From positions 1 to 49,097 of the forward strand of contig UQGM01000016.1 of NCBI GenBank assembly GCA_900540535.1: a stretch of DNA of 49,097 nt. Reading direction: 5' to 3'. Of the stretch, positions 13,887-23,241 are shown one piece after another; the stretch's first letter is position 1, and each line of letters opens with the position of its first letter. A program made the translations under genes and the position numbers. The notes under the pieces were generated by a model that was not told the origin of the DNA, made no database searches, and saw only the letters and a list, made by a program, of their open reading frames with translations. This stretch comes from an uncultured Oscillospiraceae bacterium. Its GTDB lineage: Bacteria > Bacillota > Clostridia > Oscillospirales > Acutalibacteraceae.

Positions 13887-15332
13887 TTAATATGTACCGT
13901 AAAAGGTTTTTATGCGTTCTTTACGCTTCATTAGCTCATCAAAACGTGAGTTATATTCAAATGGATATTTATAATTAAAGATTCGCTCTATATATTTTCC
14001 ACGTGGCTGCTTAAGCTTTGTAACGGCTCCCGCTCCTGCGGCAAATACAGAATGACACTCTTCCATCATATAGATATTATAAAGTCCTTCAAATCCTTCT
14101 TTGCACCATCCGACGTTTTCGAGATTACCGAGACATCTGCTCTGGCGGTACATATAGTAAGGACTGTATTTTTCGGAAAGGACTTTCTGAGCGTCATCGA
14201 GCATTGCGGCAACCATACTGCCTGTTTTTACAAGCTCGCCGCCCGTCACTATTTCGGATGAACGTTTTAAGGCAAGGGTATGAACTGTAACTCCCTCAGG
14301 GTCAAGTGATGTGACCTTCTTAAGAGTTCTGCCAAAGCCCTCCACAGTATCATCGGGAAGTCCTGCTATAAGGTCCATGTTTATATTGTCAAAGCCGATT
14401 TTTCTCGCAAGAGAAAAGGCTTCCTCAGTCTGTGCTCCAGTATGGCATCTGCCGATTTTTTTGAGAACGTGCTCCTCAAAGGTCTGGGGATTTATGCTTA
14501 TTCTGGAAACACCAAGGGCTTTGAGTACCCTTAACTTTTCTTCGGTTATTGTATCGGGTCTGCCTGCCTCTACGGTATACTCCGAAACAGTTGACAGATC
14601 AAAGGAATTTTCGATTGTCTCCCCTACCATTTGCAGCTGCTCTGGAGAAAGCGTTGTAGGAGTGCCTCCGCCGTAATAAACGGTTTCAAGCTTTAAGCCG
14701 AGCTCCGACGCTATTTTGCCGAATATTGAAAGCTCTTTACACAGAAGTTCGGTATATTCGGGAATAAGCTTTGCCGCAGCCTTTACTGAATGTGAAACAA
14801 AGGAGCAATAGCTGCATCTTGTAGGACAAAAAGGCACGGAAACATAAAGACTGAAAGATTCCGGCTCAGAACGTTCCATAATCTCCTTTTCTGCCTTTGC
14901 AACTGTTGCCGCAAGAAGTGTTTTATCTTCGCTTACAAGGAGAGAATCCATAAAATACTTTTTAGCTTCTTCCGGCCCGTCTTTTTCAATAAGGGAGTTC
15001 ATAAGCTTTGAGGGTCTTACTCCTGTAAGCAGTCCCCATTTGGGAGTATATCCCGTATACTCCGTAAGAAGAGTATAGAGAAGAGTTGCCATTTTAAGCT
15101 CCCGTTCATCATCGGGGGTATCACCGGCAAGAGAAGCTGTAAGGGTTTTATTATAATCCTCAAATTTAAGGGAAACGGTAATGGTATATTCTCCCTTTTC
15201 TTTTTTCTCTCCCGTATAAACCTGCCAGTCACAGTTTTCACGGAGGACTTTTATATTGTCAAAGGGAAAAAATACCCTGCAAAGATTTTCTGTTTCATAA
15301 TGGAATTTATGTCCGTCAACAAATATAATCAT
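13887..15332 (-). CDS. hemZ: radical SAM coproporphyrinogen dehydrogenase-like protein HemZ
   Basis: 481 residues. An N-terminal domain of about 160 residues specific to HemZ (TPKWGLLTGVRPSKLMN is its signature) is followed by a radical SAM barrel with the cluster motif CPTRCSYC (Cys169, Cys173, Cys176), the SAM-binding YYGGGTPTTL, and the HemN-like FDNINMDLIAGLP. The C-terminus MYRQSRCLGNLENVGWC is also HemN/HemZ-like. Family members are annotated as oxygen-independent coproporphyrinogen III oxidases, but many such proteins are heme chaperones or of unknown activity; no other heme genes are here. It lies between the MBL hydrolase and the udk-like gene, probably in the recJ-led operon. Confidence 0.88.
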   Translation of the reverse strand: MIIFVDGHKFHYETENLCRVFFPFDNIKVLRENCDWQVYTGEKKEKGEYTITVSLKFEDYNKTLTASLAGDTPDDERELKMATLLYTLLTEYTGYTPKWGLLTGVRPSKLMNSLIEKDGPEEAKKYFMDSLLVSEDKTLLAATVAKAEKEIMERSEPESFSLYVSVPFCPTRCSYCSFVSHSVKAAAKLIPEYTELLCKELSIFGKIASELGLKLETVYYGGGTPTTLSPEQLQMVGETIENSFDLSTVSEYTVEAGRPDTITEEKLRVLKALGVSRISINPQTFEEHVLKKIGRCHTGAQTEEAFSLARKIGFDNINMDLIAGLPDDTVEGFGRTLKKVTSLDPEGVTVHTLALKRSSEIVTGGELVKTGSMVAAMLDDAQKVLSEKYSPYYMYRQSRCLGNLENVGWCKEGFEGLYNIYMMEECHSVFAAGAGAVTKLKQPRGKYIERIFNYKYPFEYNSRFDELMKRKERIKTFYGTY

Positions 15333-15395
15333 CTTGTTCTCCGTAAATTAAAATTATTTTCCTGAAATTAAAACGTCAAAATGTGTTTTTCAAAA

Positions 15396-16028
15396 TTACT
15401 TTATCTTTCTGAGATAACGATTCTTTACCTTTTCTTCACTGAGAGTGGTGGAACGGTTATGTCCCGGGAAAACTGTATAGTCCTCCTCCAAAGCCGCAAG
15501 CCTATGGCAGGAAGCATCCATATCCTCAGCACTTCCGCCCTCAAGGTCGGTTCTTCCGATTGTACGGCAGAAAAGGGTATCTCCTGAAAACATAACGTCA
15601 CCGCATATATAGCATACTCCGCCCGGTGTATGTCCCGGAGTGTGCATTACTTTGATTTCAAGGTTTCCTACATTTATTACATCCCCGTCATGGAGAAGGA
15701 CATCCGCCTTAACTTTTTTCTGCTCACCGTATCCTTCCGGAGGCAAAAGGCTGTACTTTGTGTCCTCAAGGCACTTTGCATCAAGCTCATGTATGGCAAC
15801 CTTTGCACCGGTCTTTTCCTTTAAGTCGGCAACGCCCATAATGTGGTCAAAATGACCGTGTGTCAAAAAGATGTACTCAACTTCCTTTACATCTTCGTTT
15901 CCCACAAGAGCGGCAAGTCTTTCATTATATCCGCCTGCATCAAACACTGCCGCTTTTCCTGTGGTTTCATCCACAAGCACATAGCAGTTCGCCTGAAGAG
16001 GCCCAATTGGAAGAGTATATATTTTCAT
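15396..16028 (-). CDS. MBL-fold hydrolase (glyoxalase II-like)
   Basis: About 210 residues. It has the metallo-beta-lactamase motif THGHFDH (His57, His59, Asp61, His62), HTPGHTPGG and SGDTLFCRTIGRTDL, with the last metal-binding His in FPGHNRST. The protein corresponds to the YcbL/YqgX class of small glyoxalase II-like enzymes, probably a thioester or related hydrolase; it lacks the C-terminal substrate domain of full glyoxalase II. The ATG at 16028 overlaps the dtd stop as TAATG and has AGGAGTGG eight bases upstream, so the in-frame GTG at 16040 is less likely. Confidence 0.87.
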   Translation of the reverse strand: MKIYTLPIGPLQANCYVLVDETTGKAAVFDAGGYNERLAALVGNEDVKEVEYIFLTHGHFDHIMGVADLKEKTGAKVAIHELDAKCLEDTKYSLLPPEGYGEQKKVKADVLLHDGDVINVGNLEIKVMHTPGHTPGGVCYICGDVMFSGDTLFCRTIGRTDLEGGSAEDMDASCHRLAALEEDYTVFPGHNRSTTLSEEKVKNRYLRKIK

Positions 16029-16483
16029 TATTTTTTCCACTCCTGAGTATCATAGATTATTGTTACGGGACCGTCATTTATGAGAGAGACATCCATATCG
16101 GCGCCGAAAACACCGTTCTCGACTCTTTCCACTCCCAAATCCCTGAGATTCTGAGTAAACCTTTCATAAAGGCTCACAGCCGTATCTACAGGTGCAGATG
16201 CAGTAAATGAGGGACGGTTGCCCTTTTGGCAATCGGCACACAGTGTAAACTGGGATACTACAAGTATCCCGCCGTTAACATCCATAACAGAGCGGTTCAT
16301 CTTACCCTCTTCATCGCTGAACACACGAAGCTTTGTAAGCTTCTGCGCCATTAAATCCGCCTCCGCCTCGGTATCTCCATCCATTACACCCAAAAGCACA
16401 AGATATCCTTTTTCTATACTTCCAGTTACTTCACCATTAACGGTAACGCTGGCTTTTTTAACTCGCTGTATAACTGCTTTCAT
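16028..16483 (-). CDS. dtd: D-aminoacyl-tRNA deacylase
   Basis: 151 residues, exactly the size of DTD. It removes D-amino acids (and glycine mis-charged on tRNA-Ala) from tRNA. Signature motifs are VSQFTL (76-81), KGNRPSF (87-93) and FGADMDVSLINDGPVT (126-141), which correspond to the SQFTLxAD and NxGPVT active-site elements in the dimer interface. It lies 2 bases downstream of rel and overlaps the MBL gene by one base, the rel-dtd order common in Firmicutes. Confidence 0.96.
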   Translation of the reverse strand: MKAVIQRVKKASVTVNGEVTGSIEKGYLVLLGVMDGDTEAEADLMAQKLTKLRVFSDEEGKMNRSVMDVNGGILVVSQFTLCADCQKGNRPSFTASAPVDTAVSLYERFTQNLRDLGVERVENGVFGADMDVSLINDGPVTIIYDTQEWKK

Positions 16484-16485
16484 TT

Positions 16486-18666
16486 TTACATTCCGGACCT
16501 TTCTACGGACAGCATTCCGTTAATTTTACTTATTCTTCCGATTACGGAATTTAGATGCTCAACTCCGTTTACGGTTATTGTCATCAGCAGAGTACATCTG
16601 CCGTCTTTAAGCTCCCTTGTTGTAAGAGAGTGAATCATAACATGCATATTGGCAAGCTGACCTGAAACATCGGCGATAAGTCCCACTCTGTCAATACAGG
16701 TTGCAAGAAGTGTAGCTTTAAACTCCTCTTTTACTGTATTGCTCCAATAAGCGGGAATCCATCTGTCAGGTTCTGCCGCTGCGGCTATATCACGTGGCAC
16801 ATTGGTACAGTTCCTGTTATGAATGGAAACACCGTGTCCTCTCGTTATAAAGCCGATTATCTCATCGCCGGGCAGAGGATTGCAGCACTTTGAAAATTTA
16901 ACAAGGCAGTTGTCGATTCCCTCGACAATTACTCCGTCGCTTCCCTTTTTCTTCTTTTCGGGAACAATCTTAATCTGCGATTCCTCTTTGGCTTTGAGAA
17001 TCTTATTATATTCCTCTTTGATATGAGGCATCATTCTGATAACAGAAATTCCACCGTAACCGATTGCAGCATAAAAATCGTCAAGAGTTGCACAGTGCTG
17101 TCTTTCCGCAAGCTTTGTAAGGAAAGACTGAAGCTCCTGGTCGTAAAGGCGGATAAAATTACGCTTAAACTCTCTTTCGAGCTCAGCTTTACCCTCAATA
17201 ATATTTTCCTCACGCTTCTCTTTCTTGAACCATGACCTTATCTTATTCTTAGCTTCGCTGGTCTTAACGATTTTAAGCCAGTCTCTGCTGGGTCCTTTTC
17301 CCTGCTGTGAAGAGGTAAGTACCTCCACGATTTCGCCGGTTTTTACCTTATAGTCGATAGGCACAATTCTGCCGTCAACTTTTGCGCCTATCATTCTGTT
17401 GCCAACAGCTGAATGAATGGCATAGGCAAAATCTATTACAGTTGCACCTGTGGGAAGGCTTATAACATCGCCTTTGGGAGTAAAGACGAAAACTTCCTCC
17501 GGAACAAGGTCGCTTTTAATTGTACGGACGATTTCTTCAACGTCCTCGGTATCCTTCTGACTTTCCAGAAGCTGACGAATCCATGAAAGACGCTCTTCAA
17601 ATTTCTGTGTACCTGAAATACCCAGCTTATATTTCCAGTGAGCCGCGATACCGTACTCAGCGGTATAGTGCATCTCCCATGTTCTTATCTGAACCTCAAA
17701 GGGAATGCCCTCTTTACCGATAAGCGTTGTATGAAGGGACTGATACATATTAGCCTTTGGAGTTGAAATGTAATCCTTGAATCTTCCCGGAATGGGACGG
17801 AACATATCATGGATTATTCCAAGGCAGTTGTAGCAGTCTATAACTGTATCAACAATAATTCTTATAGCGTAGACGTCATAAATCTCGTCAAAGTTCTTAT
17901 TCTGCATATACATCTTTCTGTATATACCGTGAATGCTCTTTACTCTGCCGTCAATATGGGCATCCTTGACGGATTTACATACCCGCTCTTCAATTCTTCC
18001 CTTAATTTCATCAAGGTAATCCCTGCGGGATTTTCCCCTGACCTCAAGAGACTTTTCTATTTCAGCATATCCCACAGGGTCAAGGTGCTTTATTGCGAGA
18101 TCCTCAAGCTCCTCCTTAACGGCTCTGATACCGAGTCGGTGAGCTATGGGCGCATAAATTTCAAGGGTTTCAAGAGCTTTATCCCTTTGCTTCTGAGGAG
18201 GCATAAACTCAAGGGTTCTCATATTGTGAAGTCTATCCGCAAGCTTTATGATTATTACCCTTATATCCTCAGACATGGCAAGGAGCATCTTTCGGACATT
18301 CTCCGCCTGTACCTCTTCCCTTGTGGAAAGTGGCACTTTACCAAGCTTTGTAACGCCGTCAACAAGGGAGGCAACGGATTTTCCGAATTTTTCGGTTACA
18401 TCCTCAAGAGTTAAATCTGTATCCTCCACTACATCGTGAAGCAGCGCCGCAATTACCGACTCCTTATCCATTCCCAGTTCTGCTACAATTTTCGCAACTA
18501 AAATGGGATGAATAACATAGGGCTGACCGGAACAGCGAAGCTGACCTTCATGGGCTCTATCTGCAATTTTAAAAGCTTTGTCTATTTGCTCAACATCTTC
18601 GGGAGAAAAAATCGTCACCAGAAGCTGACGCAGCTCTTCATAATATTCTTTCGGTGTTTTATCCAT
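16486..18666 (-). CDS. relA: bifunctional (p)ppGpp synthetase/hydrolase Rel
   Basis: 726 residues with all Rel domains in order. HD hydrolase (HDVVEDTD, metal-binding His77-Asp78), synthetase (IYRKMYMQNKNFDEIYDVYAIRIIV and GRFKDYISTPK; the RFKD motif is kept), TGS (VFVFTPKGDVISLPTGATVIDFAYAIHS), a helical/zinc-finger region with CCNPLPGD and CTNVP, and a C-terminal ACT domain. It makes pppGpp when ribosomes sense uncharged tRNA and degrades it when conditions improve. Both active sites look intact. The start overlaps the end of recJ by 8 bases (ATGGATAA), so the two are translationally coupled. Confidence 0.96.
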   Translation of the reverse strand: MDKTPKEYYEELRQLLVTIFSPEDVEQIDKAFKIADRAHEGQLRCSGQPYVIHPILVAKIVAELGMDKESVIAALLHDVVEDTDLTLEDVTEKFGKSVASLVDGVTKLGKVPLSTREEVQAENVRKMLLAMSEDIRVIIIKLADRLHNMRTLEFMPPQKQRDKALETLEIYAPIAHRLGIRAVKEELEDLAIKHLDPVGYAEIEKSLEVRGKSRRDYLDEIKGRIEERVCKSVKDAHIDGRVKSIHGIYRKMYMQNKNFDEIYDVYAIRIIVDTVIDCYNCLGIIHDMFRPIPGRFKDYISTPKANMYQSLHTTLIGKEGIPFEVQIRTWEMHYTAEYGIAAHWKYKLGISGTQKFEERLSWIRQLLESQKDTEDVEEIVRTIKSDLVPEEVFVFTPKGDVISLPTGATVIDFAYAIHSAVGNRMIGAKVDGRIVPIDYKVKTGEIVEVLTSSQQGKGPSRDWLKIVKTSEAKNKIRSWFKKEKREENIIEGKAELEREFKRNFIRLYDQELQSFLTKLAERQHCATLDDFYAAIGYGGISVIRMMPHIKEEYNKILKAKEESQIKIVPEKKKKGSDGVIVEGIDNCLVKFSKCCNPLPGDEIIGFITRGHGVSIHNRNCTNVPRDIAAAAEPDRWIPAYWSNTVKEEFKATLLATCIDRVGLIADVSGQLANMHVMIHSLTTRELKDGRCTLLMTITVNGVEHLNSVIGRISKINGMLSVERSGM

Positions 18667-20704
18667 TTACCTCACCCCTTTGCAGTGATTTAAGTATTTC
18701 GGAATTTGCAAGATCCACTTTTGTGGACGGATCATGTATCTCTATAAAAGAGTCATTCTTTTTAAGTATGCCCATTTCGCAGAGAACTTCTGCGGCAATG
18801 GCTGTTTTACAGTAGTTAAGTGAAAATTTTCTGAGTCTCCAGTTTAAAAATTCAATAGGCAGACGCCAGCCGGAATTTGCAATTATGCATTTGAAAACCG
18901 CAGCTATATCTTTTCTGACAGGACAGGCTTTTTCTTTTTCCTCATCACTGAGTTCTTCCCCACGCTGCCATTTTTCATAAAGCTCAACACATGAGAAAAA
19001 CTCTTCCTCATCTTCATCAGACGGTCTTGCCTCTACAAGTCTTACACTGACTCTTTTTTCTCCTCTGAAAACATTTGCCTCAACAGTAACAGCGAGGTCG
19101 ATTACATCACCGGGAATAAATCCGAACTCCTCAGGAGAAACTCCGAACTTCACAGCGGTAATACTGCCGTTTCCTCTGTGAGCGGTAAGGCGCATATGTT
19201 TGCCTCCACCCATACCCTCGACCTTATCGACAGTCATTTTGAAAAGACCGAAAACAGGCTTTGGATTTTCTGCTCCAAAGGGCTCTATGCTCTCTATTAC
19301 AGGGAGAATCACAGGAGTGATATATGACGGATTAAGACGGCAGGAAAGCTCCAGCGTCGGGAAAATATCCGAAAAGCGTGATGCATATGTATTTATCCGT
19401 TTTTCGAATTCATCTATATTTTCTCTGTTAATGGAAAGACCAGCTGCAAGAGTATGTCCGCCGAATTTTGTAAACAACTCCGAACAATCAGCAAGGGCAT
19501 CATAAAGTGAAAAGCCCTCTACGCTTCTGCCAGAACCTTTCGCCTCACCTGTTTCAGGGTCAACGCTTATTACAAAGCATGGCTTACCGTACTGACGTGT
19601 AATCCTTGCCGCAACTATTCCTATAACTCCGCAGTGCCAGCCCTCACCTTTTACAACGATAACTCGTGCATACTTTTTTGACGGATTTTTTTCTATTGTA
19701 TCAAGAGCCTCTGAGAGTATAGTCTGCTCCGTTCTCTGACGTTCCTCATTGGCAAGGCTGATTTCTCCTGCTAATGTTTCGCTCAGCTCCTCTTCTTCGC
19801 TTAAAAGAAGATTAAGAGCTCTGTTTGCGCTGCCCATTCTGCCGGCAGCGTTGATTCTCGGTGCAAGGGCAAAGGCAACTGTTGTAGAATCCACTTCTTT
19901 ACCGCCGCATCCGGCTGCATTTAAAAGTGCGGCAATACCGGGTCGGGGTGATGTATTTATAAGCTCGAGGCCGTGTTTTACTATCATTCTGTTTTCACCC
20001 GTAAGGGGCACAACATCGGCAACAGTGCCAAGGGCTACTATATCGGCATACTCATCTGCCAGCGCTTCCGGTCCTTCATTTTCGAGAGCCGTGGCAAGCT
20101 TAAAGGCAACGCCTACGCCTGCAAGACATTTACATTCTCCATGGCAATCCTCCCTATGAGGATCCACAACCGCAACGGCTTTTGGCAGTACCTCGCCGGG
20201 CTGATGATGGTCAGTTACTACAAGCTCCATTCCCAGCTTCTCAATATACTCCGCCTCTTCTATGGCGCTTACACCGTTATCCACTGTAACAATGAGCTTT
20301 ACCTCTCTGTCATGAAGCTCCTTTATGGCTTCCATATTTAAACCGTAACCGTCCTCTTCACGGTCGGGAATATAACAGATTACATCCGCTCCCCTTGCCT
20401 GCAAATAAGAATAAAGCAGTGCTGTTGCCGTTACTCCGTCCGCATCATAATCTCCGTACACTGCTATGCGCTCAAAATTATCAATGGCAAGATTTATTCT
20501 TTCCGCAGCCTTTTCCATATCGGCATACATAAAGGGATCGGAAAGGATTATATCCGATGAGAAAAACTCCTCAATGGCTTCGGGAGTATCTACTCCCCTC
20601 GAAACTGTCAAAAGCGCTGCAAGGGGATCAAGCTCAAAGCGTTCTGCAGCCATTGCCGCTTTTTCCTTGCTGTACTGCGCTATTTTCCATTTGCTCCTTC
20701 TCAT
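18659..20704 (-). CDS. recJ: single-stranded-DNA-specific exonuclease RecJ
   Basis: About 681 residues from the ATG at 20704 (GGGGTG just upstream; the ATG at 20722 has none). DHH-family core motifs are present: AVYGDYDADGVTATALL, VTVDNGVS, VTDHHQPG (the DHH triad) and LAPRINAAGRMG, followed by the DHHA1 domain (HCGVIGIVAARI, GSGRSVEGFSLYDAL, KFGGHTLAAGLS) and an OB fold. A C-terminal extension of about 100 residues (WRLPIEFLNWRLRKFSLNY) is typical of Firmicute RecJ. It degrades single strands 5' to 3' in recombination and mismatch repair. First gene of the recJ-rel-dtd-MBL-hemZ-udk group, with its own promoter at 20731-20759. Confidence 0.95.
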   Translation of the reverse strand: MRRSKWKIAQYSKEKAAMAAERFELDPLAALLTVSRGVDTPEAIEEFFSSDIILSDPFMYADMEKAAERINLAIDNFERIAVYGDYDADGVTATALLYSYLQARGADVICYIPDREEDGYGLNMEAIKELHDREVKLIVTVDNGVSAIEEAEYIEKLGMELVVTDHHQPGEVLPKAVAVVDPHREDCHGECKCLAGVGVAFKLATALENEGPEALADEYADIVALGTVADVVPLTGENRMIVKHGLELINTSPRPGIAALLNAAGCGGKEVDSTTVAFALAPRINAAGRMGSANRALNLLLSEEEELSETLAGEISLANEERQRTEQTILSEALDTIEKNPSKKYARVIVVKGEGWHCGVIGIVAARITRQYGKPCFVISVDPETGEAKGSGRSVEGFSLYDALADCSELFTKFGGHTLAAGLSINRENIDEFEKRINTYASRFSDIFPTLELSCRLNPSYITPVILPVIESIEPFGAENPKPVFGLFKMTVDKVEGMGGGKHMRLTAHRGNGSITAVKFGVSPEEFGFIPGDVIDLAVTVEANVFRGEKRVSVRLVEARPSDEDEEEFFSCVELYEKWQRGEELSDEEKEKACPVRKDIAAVFKCIIANSGWRLPIEFLNWRLRKFSLNYCKTAIAAEVLCEMGILKKNDSFIEIHDPSTKVDLANSEILKSLQRGEVNG

Positions 20705-20730
20705 CAATACACCCCGTTTCATATCTGATT

Positions 20731-20759
20731 ATTTTATCATTTTTTGCTTATTTATTCAA
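20731..20759 (-). promoter_or_regulatory. promoter of the recJ-rel operon
   Basis: On the minus strand TTGAAT (20754-20759), 17 bases, TAAAAT (20731-20736). The -10 is 21 bases before the recJ start at 20704, so the leader is very short. Confidence 0.6.
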
Positions 20760-20829
20760 TAATTAAGGGCGAAAATTGTTTGTTATAAGTTTTAAGATAA
20801 ATTTAATAATACAAGCATTTTATTATGCA

Positions 20830-20858
20830 TTGACAATATAATGTGTACTAAGTATTAT
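20830..20858 (+). promoter_or_regulatory. promoter of the secreted-protein/VanZ unit
   Basis: TTGACA (20830-20835), 17 bases, TATTAT (20853-20858): 6/6 and 5/6 matches. It has the same form as several other promoters in this window. Confidence 0.72.
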
Positions 20859-21011
20859 GGATATGATGTACAGATCATTTATGATATATTGTAAATATGT
20901 TAATATTTAAAAAGGATGGTGATTATTGTTTTGATTGTATTATTTTAGATATATTTACATTTATCTGTATTTGTACTATCAAATATTCTTATGGAATAAA
21001 AGGTGATAAGT

Positions 21012-21482
21012 ATGTTAAAATTTAAAAAAGGTATATCTTTATTATTCGCTTTAATCATAATATTAAATTGCATGGTTATGGCAAGTGCCGCTGAGAGCGG
21101 TAATGTCGGCGTTTCAGAAGTACCACCAATAGTAACAGAATCTGGAATTCAGCCTTATGGCACTTCTAAGCCAGGCAGCGGATGGAATTTAGCAACAAAG
21201 GGTCGCTATGAGTTTCATGGTAATTCCTTTATGCAACCTCTATACTCAAATTACTACTTTACTGGTGTTTCAGCAGTTACGATATATGTAAAAAATCTTG
21301 ATGAAGAAGAGCAACTTGATATTAAATTGCTCAAATCACAGCTGGGCGTTGATTGGTCTGTTTATGATTTACATGTAACTCCTTTGGGTGAAGCAGAATG
21401 TAGAGTAACGGGATTAGATCCTTCGAGAAACTATATTTTAAAGTTCTATCCAACATGTGTGTTTGAAGGATATATAGAGTAA
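21012..21482 (+). CDS. small secreted protein of unknown function
   Basis: About 156 residues. A classical signal peptide (MLKFKKGISLLFALIIILNCMVMASAAES; likely cleavage after ASA) is followed by a proposed mature domain of about 125 residues with alternating hydrophobic strands (RYEFHG, NYYFTGVSAVTIYVKNL, CRVTGLDPSRNYILKFYP), which suggests a small beta-sandwich. No catalytic motif is visible. I do not recognise a named family, though similar small secreted proteins seem common in gut Clostridia. The ATG at 21012 has AAAGGTG six bases upstream; the GTG at 21003 is within that site. It shares a transcript with the VanZ-like gene 10 bases downstream. Confidence 0.7.
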   Translation: MLKFKKGISLLFALIIILNCMVMASAAESGNVGVSEVPPIVTESGIQPYGTSKPGSGWNLATKGRYEFHGNSFMQPLYSNYYFTGVSAVTIYVKNLDEEEQLDIKLLKSQLGVDWSVYDLHVTPLGEAECRVTGLDPSRNYILKFYPTCVFEGYIE

Positions 21483-21492
21483 ATTAATATTT

Positions 21493-22077
21493 ATGGATGA
21501 ATTGCTTATACAGACCATAATACTGATTATTGCGGCGGTGCTCATTTACGTTTTAACAAGACGTTCAAAGTTCAAAAAGGACAAAAGTCTTAAAGCAAAC
21601 TACAAGTATGAGTTTTCAAAGGTTTTGTTTATGGTCTACATAATCGGACTTTTAGGTGTGCTTTTGCTGCCCGTAATCAGAATGGGTTATTCAAACAACA
21701 ACGGTTTTTACTGTTACATTGTGACCTACGAATGGGACTATAACCTTGTACCATTCAAAACTATTTCAGAGCAGCTTGGATTTTTAAACAGCGACATGGA
21801 TAAAGTCAGAAACGGACTCTTAAATCTGTTTGTAAACAGCTGTCTTTTCATTCCGTTCCCTGCAATTTTAAAATTCGCTTTCCAAAAGCTTAAAACTGCT
21901 TACTGTTTTCTTATCCCATTTGCTTCAATTATACTGTGCGAATTTTTACAGTATATCCCAGGCAGAAGATCGGATATTGACGACGTTATACTGAACACTG
22001 CGGGTCTTACAGTCGGAATGATAATTTTGTTACTGGTACAAAACAGAAAGTTTTTTAAAATCCAAAGCGAAGACTAA
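21493..22077 (+). CDS. VanZ-like membrane protein
   Basis: 194 residues with about five hydrophobic helices. The pattern YNLVPFKTI, NLFVNSCLFIPFPAIL and, near the C-terminus, LCEFLQYIPGRRSDIDDVILNTAGLTVG matches the VanZ family, in which the E-x-x-Q and R-x-x-D-x-D-D-x-x-x-N-x-x-G elements are conserved. VanZ gives low-level teicoplanin resistance in enterococci by an unclear mechanism; family members in general act at the cell envelope. Co-transcribed with the secreted protein upstream. A second VanZ-like gene lies at 34960-35535. Confidence 0.85.
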   Translation: MDELLIQTIILIIAAVLIYVLTRRSKFKKDKSLKANYKYEFSKVLFMVYIIGLLGVLLLPVIRMGYSNNNGFYCYIVTYEWDYNLVPFKTISEQLGFLNSDMDKVRNGLLNLFVNSCLFIPFPAILKFAFQKLKTAYCFLIPFASIILCEFLQYIPGRRSDIDDVILNTAGLTVGMIILLLVQNRKFFKIQSED

Positions 22078-22080
22078 AAT

Positions 22081-22114
22081 AACCCTCCCGTAATCCAAAA
22101 ACTACGGGAGGGTT
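22081..22114. terminator. bidirectional intrinsic terminator between vanZ-like and LCP genes
   Basis: AACCCTCCCGTA (22081-22092) pairs with TACGGGAGGGTT (22103-22114), a perfect 12-bp stem with a 10-base loop. It has TTTT on the plus strand and TTATTTTAG on the minus strand. It serves two convergent genes. Confidence 0.93.
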
Positions 22115-22151
22115 TTCATGTAATTATTTAATTGTGCTGACTTTGCATTTA

Positions 22152-23156
22152 TCAGCTGTAAAGGAATTCTCTTAGAATCTTTGCATTCTCCGCAAAGTCG
22201 GGGGCAAACATACTTCTACCGCCCATACCGATCATGCCGCCGTAAGTTCCATGTTCCGGCAAAGTCATACGTTCAAATTCAACACCCAAAAATTCAGGTG
22301 CTTCAAGCATAAGCTTTGTGATTTCTCCCTGTGTGAAATTTGTCTGTACCATAGGAAGAATCTGATTAAGAAGCTCATTGAGAGTTGATACGCTCGAGCC
22401 CTTTAACTTATCAGCACATGCCTGAATAACCGTCTGCTGACGCTTTACTCTCTGCCAGTCACTGTCAATTTCACGGATACGTGCATAGAACAAAGCAGTT
22501 TCTCCATCAAAATGGTTTACACCAACAGTTGCGCTTCTTCCGCATTGATTAAAATATTCCGCTTCCTTAGCAGTAAGGTTTACATCAATACCACCAAGAA
22601 GATCAACGATATACTCAACACTGGTGAAATTGACTCTGACAAAATGTTCAACATCAACTCTGAAGCACTCACGCACCTCTTTCATAACAAGATCTGCTCC
22701 TCCGTAACGGAAGCAGTGGGTGAGCCAGTCATACTGTCCTTTATATGGTCCCTCAAGAATCGGAACACCCATACCACGCTCAAGACTTACAAGCTTTGCA
22801 GTGTGCTCCTTTGTATTGATGCTAAGAAGCATCATACTGTCAGAACGGGCATTATCAGAAAAATCCTTTGTACGCTCATCGGTTCCGAGAAGCAGAACAT
22901 TGATAACGTTTTTATCCTTATATATTTCACCACTGGGAATACCCTGAGGGTCAACCTTCTCAAGGCCTGACAAATCAAGGTCAAGCTGATCCTCGTCGCC
23001 TTCCTGAATGGTTGCGTACTCTTTTTTACCGTCATCATAGTCGATAAGATTAAGTTTGCCCTTTACAAAAGCAAATCCACCTATGAGAATTGCAAGAATA
23101 ATTAAAATAATTACAGCGGCGACTATTTTACCTTTTTTCTTTTTGTTTGCAGCCAT
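22152..23156 (-). CDS. LytR-CpsA-Psr (LCP) family cell-wall glycopolymer ligase
   Basis: 334 residues: a Lys-rich cytoplasmic start, one membrane helix (about 11-31), then the extracellular LCP domain. Visible motifs are NVLLLGTDER, NARSDSMMLLSI and LVSLERGMGVPI (replacing the commoner SIPRD), VNFTSVEYIVDLLGGIDV, and FYARIREIDSDWQRVKRQQTVI, whose Arg residues bind the polyprenyl pyrophosphate. LCP enzymes attach undecaprenyl-linked glycopolymers (teichoic acid, capsule) to peptidoglycan. It has a perfect promoter of its own and lies next to the EPS kinase genes, so it is probably the ligase for this EPS. Confidence 0.9.
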   Translation of the reverse strand: MAANKKKKGKIVAAVIILIILAILIGGFAFVKGKLNLIDYDDGKKEYATIQEGDEDQLDLDLSGLEKVDPQGIPSGEIYKDKNVINVLLLGTDERTKDFSDNARSDSMMLLSINTKEHTAKLVSLERGMGVPILEGPYKGQYDWLTHCFRYGGADLVMKEVRECFRVDVEHFVRVNFTSVEYIVDLLGGIDVNLTAKEAEYFNQCGRSATVGVNHFDGETALFYARIREIDSDWQRVKRQQTVIQACADKLKGSSVSTLNELLNQILPMVQTNFTQGEITKLMLEAPEFLGVEFERMTLPEHGTYGGMIGMGGRSMFAPDFAENAKILREFLYS

Positions 23157-23212
23157 TTAAACCACCCTACATAATTCGATTTAAAAATAATAATTTCGCT
23201 CTGTTTTGCGTC

Positions 23213-23241
23213 ATTATAACACTACGTTAAAATAATGTCAA
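23213..23241 (-). promoter_or_regulatory. consensus promoter of the LCP gene
   Basis: On the minus strand TTGACA (23236-23241), 17 bases, TATAAT (23213-23218): a full match to consensus, about 57 bases before the start codon. The LCP gene is thus not dependent on the upstream EPS transcript. Confidence 0.85.

Larger units (their letters stand above)
20705..21011. other. divergent intergenic region between recJ and the secreted-protein gene
   Basis: About 307 bases of AT-rich sequence carrying back-to-back promoters: recJ leftward (20731-20759) and the secreted-protein unit rightward (20830-20858). The right-hand leader is about 145 bases; I see no convincing riboswitch or terminator fold in it. 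Confidence 0.6.

Noticed and set aside
17809..18414. 201-codon plus-strand frame opposite rel
   Set aside because: It lies wholly antisense to the intact Rel reading frame, with no ribosome site and no recognisable domain.
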